From Erythrobacter sp. (lineage in GTDB: Bacteria; Pseudomonadota; Alphaproteobacteria; Sphingomonadales; Sphingomonadaceae): a DNA stretch of 64,000 bases. The position numbers and the translations under genes were made by a program. The number at the start of each line of letters is the position of its first letter. The first letter of the stretch is position 1. The stretch is from the NCBI GenBank assembly GCA_024642565.1, contig JAHEAV010000005.1:1-64000 (forward strand), written 5' to 3'. The notes below the pieces were generated by a model. That model saw only the letters and a program-made list of their open reading frames with translations. It did no database searches and had not been told where the DNA came from. Below, piece by piece: positions 1 through 9,172 of the stretch.

Positions 1-94
1 CGAATTGATGGGCACGATCTTCCCGCACCCCACGCTAAGCGAAATGATGCATGAAAGCGTACTCGCCGCCTATGGCAAGGCGCTGCATATCTAG
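1..94 (+). CDS. lpdA: Dihydrolipoamide dehydrogenase, C-terminal end only (truncated by window start)
   Basis: Frame 2 reads ELMGTIFPHPTLSEMMHESVLAAYGKALHI*, the typical Lpd C-terminus (HPTLSE...AAYGKALHI). Confidence 0.75.
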   Translation, partial: ELMGTIFPHPTLSEMMHESVLAAYGKALHI

Positions 95-115
95 CGCGAC
101 AAAATCAGGGAGTGG

Positions 116-206
116 TGGCGGACAGGGTGGGATTCGAACCCACGGTGAGCTTACACCCACGCCGGTTTTCAAGACCGGTGCCTTAAACCACTCGGCCACC
201 TGTCCG
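116..206 (-). tRNA. tRNA-Ser (anticodon TGA), CCA encoded
   Basis: Reverse complement CGGACAGGTGGCCGAGTGGTTTAAGGCACCGGTCTTGAAAACCGG...GGTTCGAATCCCACCCTGTCCGCCA; long variable arm, acceptor stem and T-arm visible. Confidence 0.95.
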
Positions 207-343
207 CTTGAGCAGCGCCGCTAGCGCGTGTTGCGCGGTTTGTCATCCCGGCAAATTGCATGAAATGCCCATCTCGGGGTCAAATCGGCACCGGATACCG
301 AAAGTTATTTGCGGGTTCAGGTAGGCTGTGACATCACGGGCTG

Positions 344-1363
344 ATGCTTTGTAGACGTATTTTTTCTCTGTTCGTTGCCGCTTCGCTTGCTTCGTCCAGC
401 ACCCCTGCGATGACCCAGGATCTGCCGTTCGATGCCTATATGCAAATATTGGTGGCGCGGGCGCGGGCAGAGGGTGTCAGTGAACCGACGATCCAGCGGA
501 TGACGGTTGGTCTCACGCCCAATAGCCGGGTAATTGAGTTGGACCGGGCGCAGCCTGGAACGCCAAGCGCATCCGGATTCCCGCCGCTCGCGCCCTATCT
601 GGACCGGCATGTCGATAATGCACGGATTAATGGTGGCCGCAGGGTTCTTGCAGGCCTGGGCAGCACGGCTCGCCGTGTCGAAAGCCAGTATGGCGTGCCG
701 GCTGAGATAATCGTTGCGATCTGGGGCCACGAGACGAATTACGGCAGCTACAAAGGGGATTTCGATCTTTCCCGCTCGCTTGCAACCCTGGCGTGGGAAG
801 GGCGACGACGCGAGCTATTCGCCACCGAATGGATAGATTTGCTCAAGATTGCCGATCGTGGTTACGCCCGCTCGACAATGGTCGGCAGCTGGGCCGGGGC
901 CTTTGGCAATCCGCAGTTCCTGCCCAGCGTATATTTGCGGCTGGCGGTGGATGGGGACGGGGACGGACGGGCTGATATCTGGAACAGCCGCGCCGATACC
1001 CTGGCTTCCATTGCCAATTATTTCCGTGATGCCGGCTGGCGGACAGGCCAGCCATGGGGCGTAAGGGCAGCACTGCCCGCAGGTTTCAATCCAGAGGCGT
1101 TTCCCGGCAAGATTCTTTCCCCTGTTTGCCCGCGTGTCCACATACGCCACAGCCAATGGAAAACGGTGAAGGAATGGCGTGCGCTCGGCGTGCAGCCACA
1201 GAAATATCTGGCGGATGACGTTATGACGTCACTGTTTCAGCCTGACGGGCCGGGAAAACCTGCCTGGCTCTTAACGGCAAATTATAGGGTTATCCTCGAA
1301 TATAACTGCTCGAACTATTACGCGATGAGCGTGGGGTTGCTTGCAGATGAGATTGATCAATAA
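344..1363 (+). CDS. Lytic murein transglycosylase (MltB/SLT-2-like)
   Basis: Signal peptide; IVAIWGHETNYGSYKGDF and GNPQFLPSVYLRLAVDGDGDGRADIWNS motifs of the MltB family. Confidence 0.9.
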   Translation: MLCRRIFSLFVAASLASSSTPAMTQDLPFDAYMQILVARARAEGVSEPTIQRMTVGLTPNSRVIELDRAQPGTPSASGFPPLAPYLDRHVDNARINGGRRVLAGLGSTARRVESQYGVPAEIIVAIWGHETNYGSYKGDFDLSRSLATLAWEGRRRELFATEWIDLLKIADRGYARSTMVGSWAGAFGNPQFLPSVYLRLAVDGDGDGRADIWNSRADTLASIANYFRDAGWRTGQPWGVRAALPAGFNPEAFPGKILSPVCPRVHIRHSQWKTVKEWRALGVQPQKYLADDVMTSLFQPDGPGKPAWLLTANYRVILEYNCSNYYAMSVGLLADEIDQ

Positions 1364-2285
1364 CACCATTGGCGGGCTACTGGCCCTTGGCCTGATTGCA
1401 GCGCTGGGCGCTTGCAGTGAAGCAGGGGGCAGCGGCAGAGCCTTATTTTCGGCAGATAATCCGCCGGTTTTGGTGAATTCTACCGGGCCCGAAGGCGACT
1501 ACCCCGTCGTGATCGGCGATCCCTACCTAGTTGATGGCAAGCAATTTGTTCCATCGGACACCATGAGCTACGACGAAGTCGGTTATGCTTTGGCTGGCAG
1601 TCAGGCGGAAACCGGCGTTACCGCCGCGCATAAGACCTTGCCCTTGCCCAGCTATGCTGAGGTAACATCGCTTGAATCGGGCAGGACGATCCTGGTCCGG
1701 GTCGAGCGGCGCGGCCCGATGACGGACGAGGGCCTGGTGGCCCTTTCCCCGGCGGCCTTGGCACAACTTGGGGCAACAGAGGGTGCACCTGTGCGGGTAC
1801 GCCGCGTCAATCCACCAGAAGCAGACCGCTACAAGTTGCGCACGGGCCAGACGGCTCCCGAACGGATGGATACGCCCCAGTCTTTGGTGGCGGTGCTCAA
1901 ACGCAAGCTTCCGGCACGCGGTTCCGCCGATCTCGGCCAACCGGCGATGTTGGTGGAAGCCGCTGTGTTTGCACCCGTTGCGCCTCCTGCGCAGCTGGCC
2001 GCAAACGAGCCGCAAATCGAAGCCGCTATTCCGGTGGAAGGCACACCAGAGGCTTTGCCAGTCCCGAATGAAGCGAAAGGCACCTTCGTGATCCAGGCAG
2101 CCACATTTGCCAGCAAGGCCAACTCGCAAAGGGCCGCTGAAAATTTGCAAGGGTTTGTCAGCCAGACCGGGAACTATTACCGGGTCAAATTGGGTCCCTT
2201 TATCAACCGGGAACAAGCCGATGCAGCACTCGCCAAGGTCCGCGCGGCAGGGTATAGCGACGCGAGAGTTTTAGTTTCAGGCTGA
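1341..2285 (+). CDS. rlpA: Septal ring lytic transglycosylase RlpA-like lipoprotein with C-terminal SPOR domain
   Basis: Lipobox (AALGACSEAG), double-psi beta-barrel region (ILVRVERRGP..), C-terminal SPOR (FVIQAATFASKANSQRAAENL...YYRVKLGPF). Confidence 0.85.
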   Translation: MQMRLINNTIGGLLALGLIAALGACSEAGGSGRALFSADNPPVLVNSTGPEGDYPVVIGDPYLVDGKQFVPSDTMSYDEVGYALAGSQAETGVTAAHKTLPLPSYAEVTSLESGRTILVRVERRGPMTDEGLVALSPAALAQLGATEGAPVRVRRVNPPEADRYKLRTGQTAPERMDTPQSLVAVLKRKLPARGSADLGQPAMLVEAAVFAPVAPPAQLAANEPQIEAAIPVEGTPEALPVPNEAKGTFVIQAATFASKANSQRAAENLQGFVSQTGNYYRVKLGPFINREQADAALAKVRAAGYSDARVLVSG

Positions 2286-2303
2286 TGCACCGGCTAGCTT
2301 CCG

Positions 2304-3479
2304 GTGACGGGAGCGGTTTTGATAAAGTTTCTGCGAATATCGGGTATGGCTCTGGCGCTTGCTACGGCAAGCGCTGCGGGCAGTGTAGCGTCTTCACCGG
2401 CAACCATACCGGCGCCTTCGGAAGCGCCCATTGCCATGCTGTTCGACATGAGTTCAGGCCAGATCCTGGTCCAGCGTGACGTTGACCGCCGCTTCGTTCC
2501 CGCATCGATTACCAAGGTGATGACACTTTTCCTCGCCTTCGAACTGATTGATCAGAAGAAGTTGAACCCGGATCAGATATTCACCGTACGCCCCGAAACA
2601 TTCGAGGTTTGGCATAATCAGGGATCGCGCATGTTCCTGCCGCGCGATGCGCGTGTATCGGTTGACGATCTGCTGATGGGCATCGCAGCGGTTTCGGCCA
2701 ATGATGGCGCGGTGGTTCTGGCCGAAGGCGCGGTCGGTTCGGTCGATAAATGGGTCGCCTTGATGAACGCCGAAGCGCGGGCATTGGGCATGCGGGACAG
2801 CCACTTTGGTACACCCAATGGCTGGCCGGACGAAGGGCGGACCTACACCAGCGCCCGCGATCTGGTTACTCTGGCCCGCGCGCTGATCACACGCCACCCG
2901 AATGAATTTGCACGTTACATCGGGCGCGAAGGCTTCGCCTATAACGGCATAGCCCAGCCTAATCATGACCCGATGATCGGCGCAGTCAAAGGCGCAGATG
3001 GACTGAAAACCGGATTTACCAATGAAGCGGGTTATGGTTTTCTTGGCACGGCGCAGCGCGATGGCCGCCGCCTGGTCATGGTTGTTGCGGCGGTTGATAC
3101 GGGTGCGAAACGCAAATTGGCAGCGCGGGAACTGATGGAGTGGGGATTTGCCAGCCACACTGTCAGGCATCTGTTCAATGCCGGAAGTCCGGTTGCCGCT
3201 GCAGAAGTGCAAGATGGTGAGACAGGGAATGTCGGCTTGATCGCACAAGGTACAATCAATGCCAGCTTTGCGGTTGGGACACAGCCGAACGTAAAATTGA
3301 CCGTGCGGTACGAAGGGCCATTGCAAGCCCCCATCGCCAAGGGCGAGCAGGTCGCCGAACTTGAGATATTGGTCGATGGTCAGCCGCCTTCACGCGTGCC
3401 GCTGGTAACAGATCGCGCAGTAGCCAAGGCCGGTCCTTTCCAGCGGTTGCTCAATGGCTTGAAAGCCCTGATTTCGTGA
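2304..3479 (+). CDS. dacC: D-alanyl-D-alanine carboxypeptidase (penicillin-binding protein 5/6 family), GTG start
   Basis: SITK (ASITKVMTLFLAFE), SAN (VSANDGAVVLAE) and KTG (GLKTGFTNEAGYG) motifs. Confidence 0.9.
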   Translation: MTGAVLIKFLRISGMALALATASAAGSVASSPATIPAPSEAPIAMLFDMSSGQILVQRDVDRRFVPASITKVMTLFLAFELIDQKKLNPDQIFTVRPETFEVWHNQGSRMFLPRDARVSVDDLLMGIAAVSANDGAVVLAEGAVGSVDKWVALMNAEARALGMRDSHFGTPNGWPDEGRTYTSARDLVTLARALITRHPNEFARYIGREGFAYNGIAQPNHDPMIGAVKGADGLKTGFTNEAGYGFLGTAQRDGRRLVMVVAAVDTGAKRKLAARELMEWGFASHTVRHLFNAGSPVAAAEVQDGETGNVGLIAQGTINASFAVGTQPNVKLTVRYEGPLQAPIAKGEQVAELEILVDGQPPSRVPLVTDRAVAKAGPFQRLLNGLKALIS

Positions 3480-4117
3480 CCCGGGGCAAATTCATTGCTC
3501 TCGAAGGCGGCGAAGGCACTGGCAAGAGTACGCAGGCTCGCTTGCTCGCGGCTGCATTGGAAGGCCGTGGCCACAAGATTGTAATCACTCGCGAGCCCGG
3601 CGGAACCGAAGGCGCGGAAGCGATCCGGAACCTATTACTCCATCCTCCCGGCAAGGGATGGGGTGCCCGGGCAGAGGCCTTGCTGTTTGCAGCGGCACGC
3701 TCCGACCATGTCGAGCGCCTGATCAGGCCTGCACTGAACGAAGGGAAATGGGTGATTTGCGACCGCTTTGTCGATTCCAGTCGCGCCTATCAAGGCGGGG
3801 CAGGGGGCCTGGGCGATGACGCGATTCGTGCGCTTCACCAATTCGGCAGCGAAGGCTTTCGGCCTGATATGACGTTACTCATTCAGGTTCCACCGAGTGA
3901 GATTGCCGATCGTTTGGCCACGCGCGATAACGGGGTTTCGGACGCCATCGGCGGAAGAGATGCCGCGTATCACGAACGGGTTGCACAGGCCTTTGCCGCT
4001 CTTGCCGCATCCGAACCGCAGAACTTTTGTGTGATCGACGGACAGGGAAACCCCGATACCGTGCACCAGCATGTCATGGCCGCGCTGGAGCCCTTGCTGG
4101 CGGGTGATGCCCCATGA
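3476..4117 (+). CDS. tmk: Thymidylate kinase (GTG start)
   Basis: FIALEGGEGTGKSTQ P-loop, REPGGTEGAEAIR, DRFVDSSRAYQG. Confidence 0.95.
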   Translation: MTRGKFIALEGGEGTGKSTQARLLAAALEGRGHKIVITREPGGTEGAEAIRNLLLHPPGKGWGARAEALLFAAARSDHVERLIRPALNEGKWVICDRFVDSSRAYQGGAGGLGDDAIRALHQFGSEGFRPDMTLLIQVPPSEIADRLATRDNGVSDAIGGRDAAYHERVAQAFAALAASEPQNFCVIDGQGNPDTVHQHVMAALEPLLAGDAP

Positions 4118-5073
4118 TGGCCGGACATGAAGACGTATGGCGTGAGTGGCGTGATGCGATGGCCGGGCCGCGCATGCATCATGCATGGCTGCTGGCAGGC
4201 AAGGCCGGTCTGGGCAAAATGGAGTTCGCCCTGGCTGCAGCGCGCGAACTTGTGTCCGAACCGGGCTCGCATCAGGCATTCGATCAGCATCCCGATATCC
4301 TTGTTCTGACCCATTTGCCCAAAGACGAGAAAGAAGAACGCAAGCGTGAAGATGGCAAGCCATTTGAATTGAAACGCAATATCGCAATCTCGCAGATACG
4401 CTTGATGCAGAAACGGCTTACCACAAGGCCAACGATCGGAAGCCGCCGGGCGATCATAATCGATCCTGCCGATGATATGGAGAAGGGCGCCTCCAACGCT
4501 CTGTTGAAGAGCCTGGAGGAACCACCCCAAGGCACCTATTTCCTTCTTGTTGCCCATCGGCCGGCGCGATTATTGCCGACGATCCGTTCACGATGTCGGG
4601 TGCTTCGTTTTCCCACTCTGTCCGATCAGGATATGGGCCGATTCCTCATGCGGGAAGCGCCGGAGGAAGATGAAGCTTCGCGGCAGGCGGCGATAAATGC
4701 CGCGGGTGGTTCCCCGGGCGCAGCCCTGGAATTCATCGCCCGTGATTTAGGGCAATTGGATCAATTGATGCGGATGATCACGGATAAAGGCGATCCGGAT
4801 TTCTCCTTGCGGGGGCGGCTTGCCGATACAATTGGCACGCGGCCCGATCGCGCCCGGGTGCAGGCAACTCTCGATCTGGCGCGATCGGTGCTCTCCAGCA
4901 TGGCTGCGGAGTGCCCAATTGACCAGATTCCCGCACTGGCCGACGCGCATGCAGAATTGGTCAGCCTTTCGGCGCAGGCGCCGACCTATAATTTTGACGC
5001 AACGCTGCTGGTAATGGAAATCGGTAGCTTGCTAGCCTCCGCCGCGATGCCTAGGGATCGCGCCCATGTCTGA
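4114..5073 (+). CDS. holB: DNA polymerase III subunit delta'
   Basis: HAWLLAGKAGLGK, NALLKSLEEPPQGTYFLLVAHRPARLLPTIRSRCRVLRF; ATGA-coupled to tmk. Confidence 0.9.
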   Translation: MMAGHEDVWREWRDAMAGPRMHHAWLLAGKAGLGKMEFALAAARELVSEPGSHQAFDQHPDILVLTHLPKDEKEERKREDGKPFELKRNIAISQIRLMQKRLTTRPTIGSRRAIIIDPADDMEKGASNALLKSLEEPPQGTYFLLVAHRPARLLPTIRSRCRVLRFPTLSDQDMGRFLMREAPEEDEASRQAAINAAGGSPGAALEFIARDLGQLDQLMRMITDKGDPDFSLRGRLADTIGTRPDRARVQATLDLARSVLSSMAAECPIDQIPALADAHAELVSLSAQAPTYNFDATLLVMEIGSLLASAAMPRDRAHV

Positions 5074-6643
5074 TCAATGCCCCACGCCGTTCTATATCAC
5101 CACGGCCATTTCCTACCCCAACGGGCGGCCGCACATCGGCCACGCTTATGAAGCGATTGCAGCTGATGTTATTGCCCGGTTCCAGCGCGCGCGCGGACGC
5201 GAAGTTCGATTCCAGACCGGTACGGACGAACACGGCCTGAAAATGCTGCGAAAGGCGGAAGAGCAAGGCCGTAGCGCACGCGACCTTGCCGATGAAATGT
5301 CCGGATATTTCCGCAGCATGTGCGATAGTCTTAATGTAAGTTATGACCGGTTTATCCGTACAGTTGACGATGACCACCACGGTGCCAGTCAAGCCCTGTG
5401 GCAGGCCATGGAAGCCAATGGCGACCTCTATCTTGATCGCTACGAAGGCTGGTATTCGGTTCGGGACGAAGCCTTTTACGACGAAAGTGAACTGGTCACC
5501 GGGGAGGGCGCGGAGCGATTATCTCCCCAGGGAACACCGGTGGAATGGACAGTTGAGGAAAGCTGGTTTTTCCGACTGTCCAATTATCAGGCCAAATTGC
5601 TCGACCTGTTCGAAAAAGATCCGGATTTCCTGAAGCCCGATAGCCGCAGGAACGAAATGATTGCCTTTGTATCGGCAGGACTGCGGGATTTGTCCGTCTC
5701 GCGCACCAGTTTCGACTGGGGCGTGAAGGTGCCCGGCAGCGATGGCCATGTGATGTATGTTTGGGTCGATGCGTTGACCAATTATCTTACAGGACTTGGT
5801 TATCCAGACGAAACCGAATTGATGGCAAAATTCTGGCCGGCCGATATCCATCTGATTGGCAAGGACATCGTGCGGTTTCACGCCGTCTATTGGCCGGCAT
5901 TCTTGATGAGTGCAGGCCTTGCTTTGCCCAGGCAGGTTTTCGGGCACGGGTTTCTGCTCAACCGCGGTGAGAAGGAAAGCAAATCGCTGGGCAATGTTAC
6001 GGACCCGATCGAGCTGGCCGAGCAGTTTGGGGTCGATACCTTGCGGTATTTCCTCATGCGCGAGGTCGCCTTTGGTCAGGATGGCAGCTATTCACCTGAA
6101 GCCATTGTAACCAGGGCCAATGCGGAACTGGCGAACAGTTTTGGCAATCTGGCGCAGCGTACATTATCGATGATTTTCAAGAATATGGATGGGGTTCCTT
6201 CCGCGCAATACGAAGCTGATAACGCGGATGAAGCGCTTGAAACGCTGGTCAATAACGCCTGTCTAACCGTTCTTCCTGATGAATTTGAGGCTCTGAATTT
6301 CTCTGAAGGTCTGGCGGAATGGATGCGGGCCGTATTCGCCTGCAACCAATATGTCGACGAACAGGCGCCTTGGGCGCTCCGCAAGGAAGACCCGATCCGG
6401 ATGGTTGCCGTGCTGATGACCTTGTTCCGACAGGTTCGAACGTTGGCGGTTGCGATCCGCTGCGTAGTGCCCGATTCCGCCGATCGCCTGCTGGACCAAT
6501 TAGGTATTGCGCCGGATCAACGGGATTTTGCCGCCTTGGAAAATACGCACTGGCTTGAAGAACTGACAGCGTCCGGCTTCACACTCACCAAGCCTGAAGG
6601 CGTGTTCCCACGAATTGAGCTGCCAAATGGTGAGCCGGCCTGA
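5066..6643 (+). CDS. metG: Methionyl-tRNA synthetase
   Basis: YITTAISYPNGRPHIGHAYEAIAADV (HIGH) and KESKSLGN (KMSKS-like) motifs. Confidence 0.95.
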   Translation: MSDQCPTPFYITTAISYPNGRPHIGHAYEAIAADVIARFQRARGREVRFQTGTDEHGLKMLRKAEEQGRSARDLADEMSGYFRSMCDSLNVSYDRFIRTVDDDHHGASQALWQAMEANGDLYLDRYEGWYSVRDEAFYDESELVTGEGAERLSPQGTPVEWTVEESWFFRLSNYQAKLLDLFEKDPDFLKPDSRRNEMIAFVSAGLRDLSVSRTSFDWGVKVPGSDGHVMYVWVDALTNYLTGLGYPDETELMAKFWPADIHLIGKDIVRFHAVYWPAFLMSAGLALPRQVFGHGFLLNRGEKESKSLGNVTDPIELAEQFGVDTLRYFLMREVAFGQDGSYSPEAIVTRANAELANSFGNLAQRTLSMIFKNMDGVPSAQYEADNADEALETLVNNACLTVLPDEFEALNFSEGLAEWMRAVFACNQYVDEQAPWALRKEDPIRMVAVLMTLFRQVRTLAVAIRCVVPDSADRLLDQLGIAPDQRDFAALENTHWLEELTASGFTLTKPEGVFPRIELPNGEPA

Positions 6644-7419
6644 TGCTTGTCGATAGCCATTGCCATCTGGAATATGAAGGGCTGGTAGAAGACCAGGCTG
6701 GTGCCTTGGCGCGGGCAAGGGCGGCAGGCGTGCAGGGATTTCTCAACATCTCGACCCGCCAAAATGAGTGGGACCGGGTAATCGGCACGGCCTTGCGCGA
6801 ACCGGATGTCTGGGCCAGCGTGGGCATCCACCCGCATGAAGCCGATGCTCATGCCGATCTTGGCGCCGAAGCGCTTCGTAAGGCCGCCGAAAATTCGCGT
6901 GTGATCGGCATCGGCGAAAGCGGATTGGACTATTATTACGACAAGTCTGATCGCAATGTGCAGAAATCCCTGTTCCGGATGCACATTGGTATTGCCCGGG
7001 AAACCGGGCTCCCCATCATCATCCACACACGTGATGCTGAGGACGATACCTATGCCATTTTGGCAGAGGAAATGGAGAAGGGCACCTTCCCCGCGCTGAT
7101 CCATTGCTTCACCGCTTCGGCAGAATTTGCGCGCAAAGTGCTCGAACTCGGTTTGACAATTTCACTGTCTGGAATTGTAACATTCAAGAATGCCAAGGAT
7201 CTGCAGGAAATTGCCTCACAATTGCCTGATGACCGAATTCTCGTCGAAACGGACAGTCCCTTCCTTGCTCCGGTACCGCATCGGGGCCGGCCATGCGAGC
7301 CGGCCTTTGTTCGGAACACAGCAGAATTTGTGGCCAATCTTCGCGGGGAAACTCTTGATTCACTTGCGAAAAAGACGACCAGTAATTTTTACTCCTTGTT
7401 CAAAAGGGCCGCTGCGTGA
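6643..7419 (+). CDS. TatD family metal-dependent hydrolase
   Basis: MLVDSHCHLEYEG, GIGESGLDYYY, ILVETDSPFLAPVPHRGRPCEPA. Confidence 0.93.
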   Translation: MLVDSHCHLEYEGLVEDQAGALARARAAGVQGFLNISTRQNEWDRVIGTALREPDVWASVGIHPHEADAHADLGAEALRKAAENSRVIGIGESGLDYYYDKSDRNVQKSLFRMHIGIARETGLPIIIHTRDAEDDTYAILAEEMEKGTFPALIHCFTASAEFARKVLELGLTISLSGIVTFKNAKDLQEIASQLPDDRILVETDSPFLAPVPHRGRPCEPAFVRNTAEFVANLRGETLDSLAKKTTSNFYSLFKRAAA

Positions 7420-8183
7420 AACTCCTGATGCTTGGGGCGGGCACCTCAACAGGTGTTCCGCGTATCGGCAATGATTGGGGTGAATGCGACCCGCTCGAAC
7501 CGAAGAATCGGCGCTCTAGAGTGTCGATCATGGTTGAAAGCAATGCAGGCAAGCGCCTGTTGGTCGACACTTCGACCGATTTACGCCTGCAATTGCTCGC
7601 CAATGAAATCGATCGGATCGATGCGGTTTTCTGGACGCATGACCATGCGGATCATTGCCACGGAATCGATGATTTGCGGCCACTGCGCTATGGCCGAAGT
7701 GGTGCGATTCCGGGCTATGCAGCGCAAGAAACCGTGAGGCGCCTTCGCCAGCGCTTCGACTATGTCTTTGCCGGGCAGCACGGCTATCCAACCATCGTCA
7801 GCCTTGAACCGCTGGACCGGATTCGACTGTGCGCCGGGTTCGCCGTTAAATGGTGCATAATGCCGCATGGACCGGCAAAGAGCACCGCCTTTCTTTTTGA
7901 AGAAGATGGTTTTTCAATTGGTTATGCGACAGACTTCAGTGGCATTACCGATGAAATGGTTGCGCTTTTTTCGGGCGCGGATCTGCTGGTCACCGATTGC
8001 CTGCGCCGCGAACCGCATCCAACTCACGCAAACCTCGAAATGGCGCTTGAACTGATCAAACGCAGCCGGGTTAAGCGAGCCGTCCTGACGCATTTGGATA
8101 AGAGCATGGACTACGCCACTTTGTCGAGCGAGGTGCCTGATCATGTAGCCGTTGGCTTCGACGGGCTGGAGATTGTGCTATGA
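7416..8183 (+). CDS. MBL-fold metallo-hydrolase (PhnP-like)
   Basis: LGAGTSTGVPRIG, FWTHDHADHCHGIDDLRPL, TDCLRREPHPTHANLEMAL. Confidence 0.88.
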   Translation: MKLLMLGAGTSTGVPRIGNDWGECDPLEPKNRRSRVSIMVESNAGKRLLVDTSTDLRLQLLANEIDRIDAVFWTHDHADHCHGIDDLRPLRYGRSGAIPGYAAQETVRRLRQRFDYVFAGQHGYPTIVSLEPLDRIRLCAGFAVKWCIMPHGPAKSTAFLFEEDGFSIGYATDFSGITDEMVALFSGADLLVTDCLRREPHPTHANLEMALELIKRSRVKRAVLTHLDKSMDYATLSSEVPDHVAVGFDGLEIVL

Positions 8184-8350
8184 GACAAGTGGATTCGCTG
8201 CAGATCGTGTATCTGCTTGGCTGCCTTGTCCTGGTAGGCAGCGCGCTGGGCGCATACCGGCTCAAGTGGAGGTCGGGTTTGGTAATGGCGCTGGCCTGGG
8301 TAGCGATCTTTGCTATCGTATTCCTGTTTATCGACCTGGTTAAGCCGTGA
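8180..8350 (+). CDS. Small membrane protein, 56 aa (below the size cutoff of the supplied ORF track)
   Basis: ATGA overlap with the upstream MBL gene; reads MRQVDSLQIVYLLGCLVLVGSALGAYRLKWRSGLVMALAWVAIFAIVFLFIDLVKP*, two hydrophobic segments. Confidence 0.7.
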   Translation: MRQVDSLQIVYLLGCLVLVGSALGAYRLKWRSGLVMALAWVAIFAIVFLFIDLVKP

Positions 8351-8416
8351 AAGGGCGACCTTCTGGCTTCACTAATTTAACATAATATATATTATCATTC
8401 CAATTGACCAGAGGCT

Positions 8417-9172
8417 ATGACAGTAAATCTTACCCGCCTCCTCTCAATCATGGCCACCCTGCGCGACCCTGAACGGGGATGCGAATGGGACCGCGCGCAA
8501 AACTTCAAGACCATCGCGCCCTATACAATTGAAGAAGCCTACGAAGTGGCCGACGCAATTGAGCGCGGCGCCATGGATGAATTGCGTGAGGAACTCGGCG
8601 ACCTGCTGCTGCAGGTTGTCTTCCACGCGCAAATGGCTGACGAATTGGGTGCGTTCTCCTTCGATGATGTCGCCGCCGCAATCGCAACCAAGATGGAAGC
8701 TCGCCACCCGCATATATTTGGCGGTGAGACCGGATCCATGGCGGAAAAACGTTGGGAGACTCTGAAGGCCGCCGAACGCAAGGCGAAAGGTGCCACCAGC
8801 GCAATGGACGGCGTGGCCCAGGCTCTGCCTGCGTTGCTAAGAGCAGAAAAACTTCAGAAACGCGCGGCTCGTGACGGTTTCGATTGGCCGGACACGATTG
8901 GTCCGGCGGCCAAGCTGGTGGAAGAAATGCAGGAACTCGCCGAAGCAGCCACCTCAGAACAGGTCGAAGAAGCCGGGGACCTGCTGTTTGCTGCGGTCAA
9001 TCTGGTGCGCGCCTATGGCATTGCGCCCGAAGACGCCTTGCGATCGGCAAACGAGAAATTCGAGCGGCGCTATCGCGCAATGGAGGCGCTGGCCCCGGAC
9101 AATTTCGCCAAGCTGTCTCTCGATGCGCAAGAATCCTTGTGGCAGCAAGTGAAGGCAAGCGAGCTTAAATGA
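8417..9172 (+). CDS. mazG: Nucleoside triphosphate pyrophosphohydrolase MazG
   Basis: LRDPERGCEWDRAQNFKTIAPYTIEEAYEVADAIE, ELGDLLLQVVFHAQ. Confidence 0.95.
   Translation: MTVNLTRLLSIMATLRDPERGCEWDRAQNFKTIAPYTIEEAYEVADAIERGAMDELREELGDLLLQVVFHAQMADELGAFSFDDVAAAIATKMEARHPHIFGGETGSMAEKRWETLKAAERKAKGATSAMDGVAQALPALLRAEKLQKRAARDGFDWPDTIGPAAKLVEEMQELAEAATSEQVEEAGDLLFAAVNLVRAYGIAPEDALRSANEKFERRYRAMEALAPDNFAKLSLDAQESLWQQVKASELK

Noticed and set aside
2454-3326. 290-aa minus-strand ORF antisense to the D-Ala-D-Ala carboxypeptidase
   Set aside because: Shadow ORF; Cys/His/Arg-rich composition and no motif
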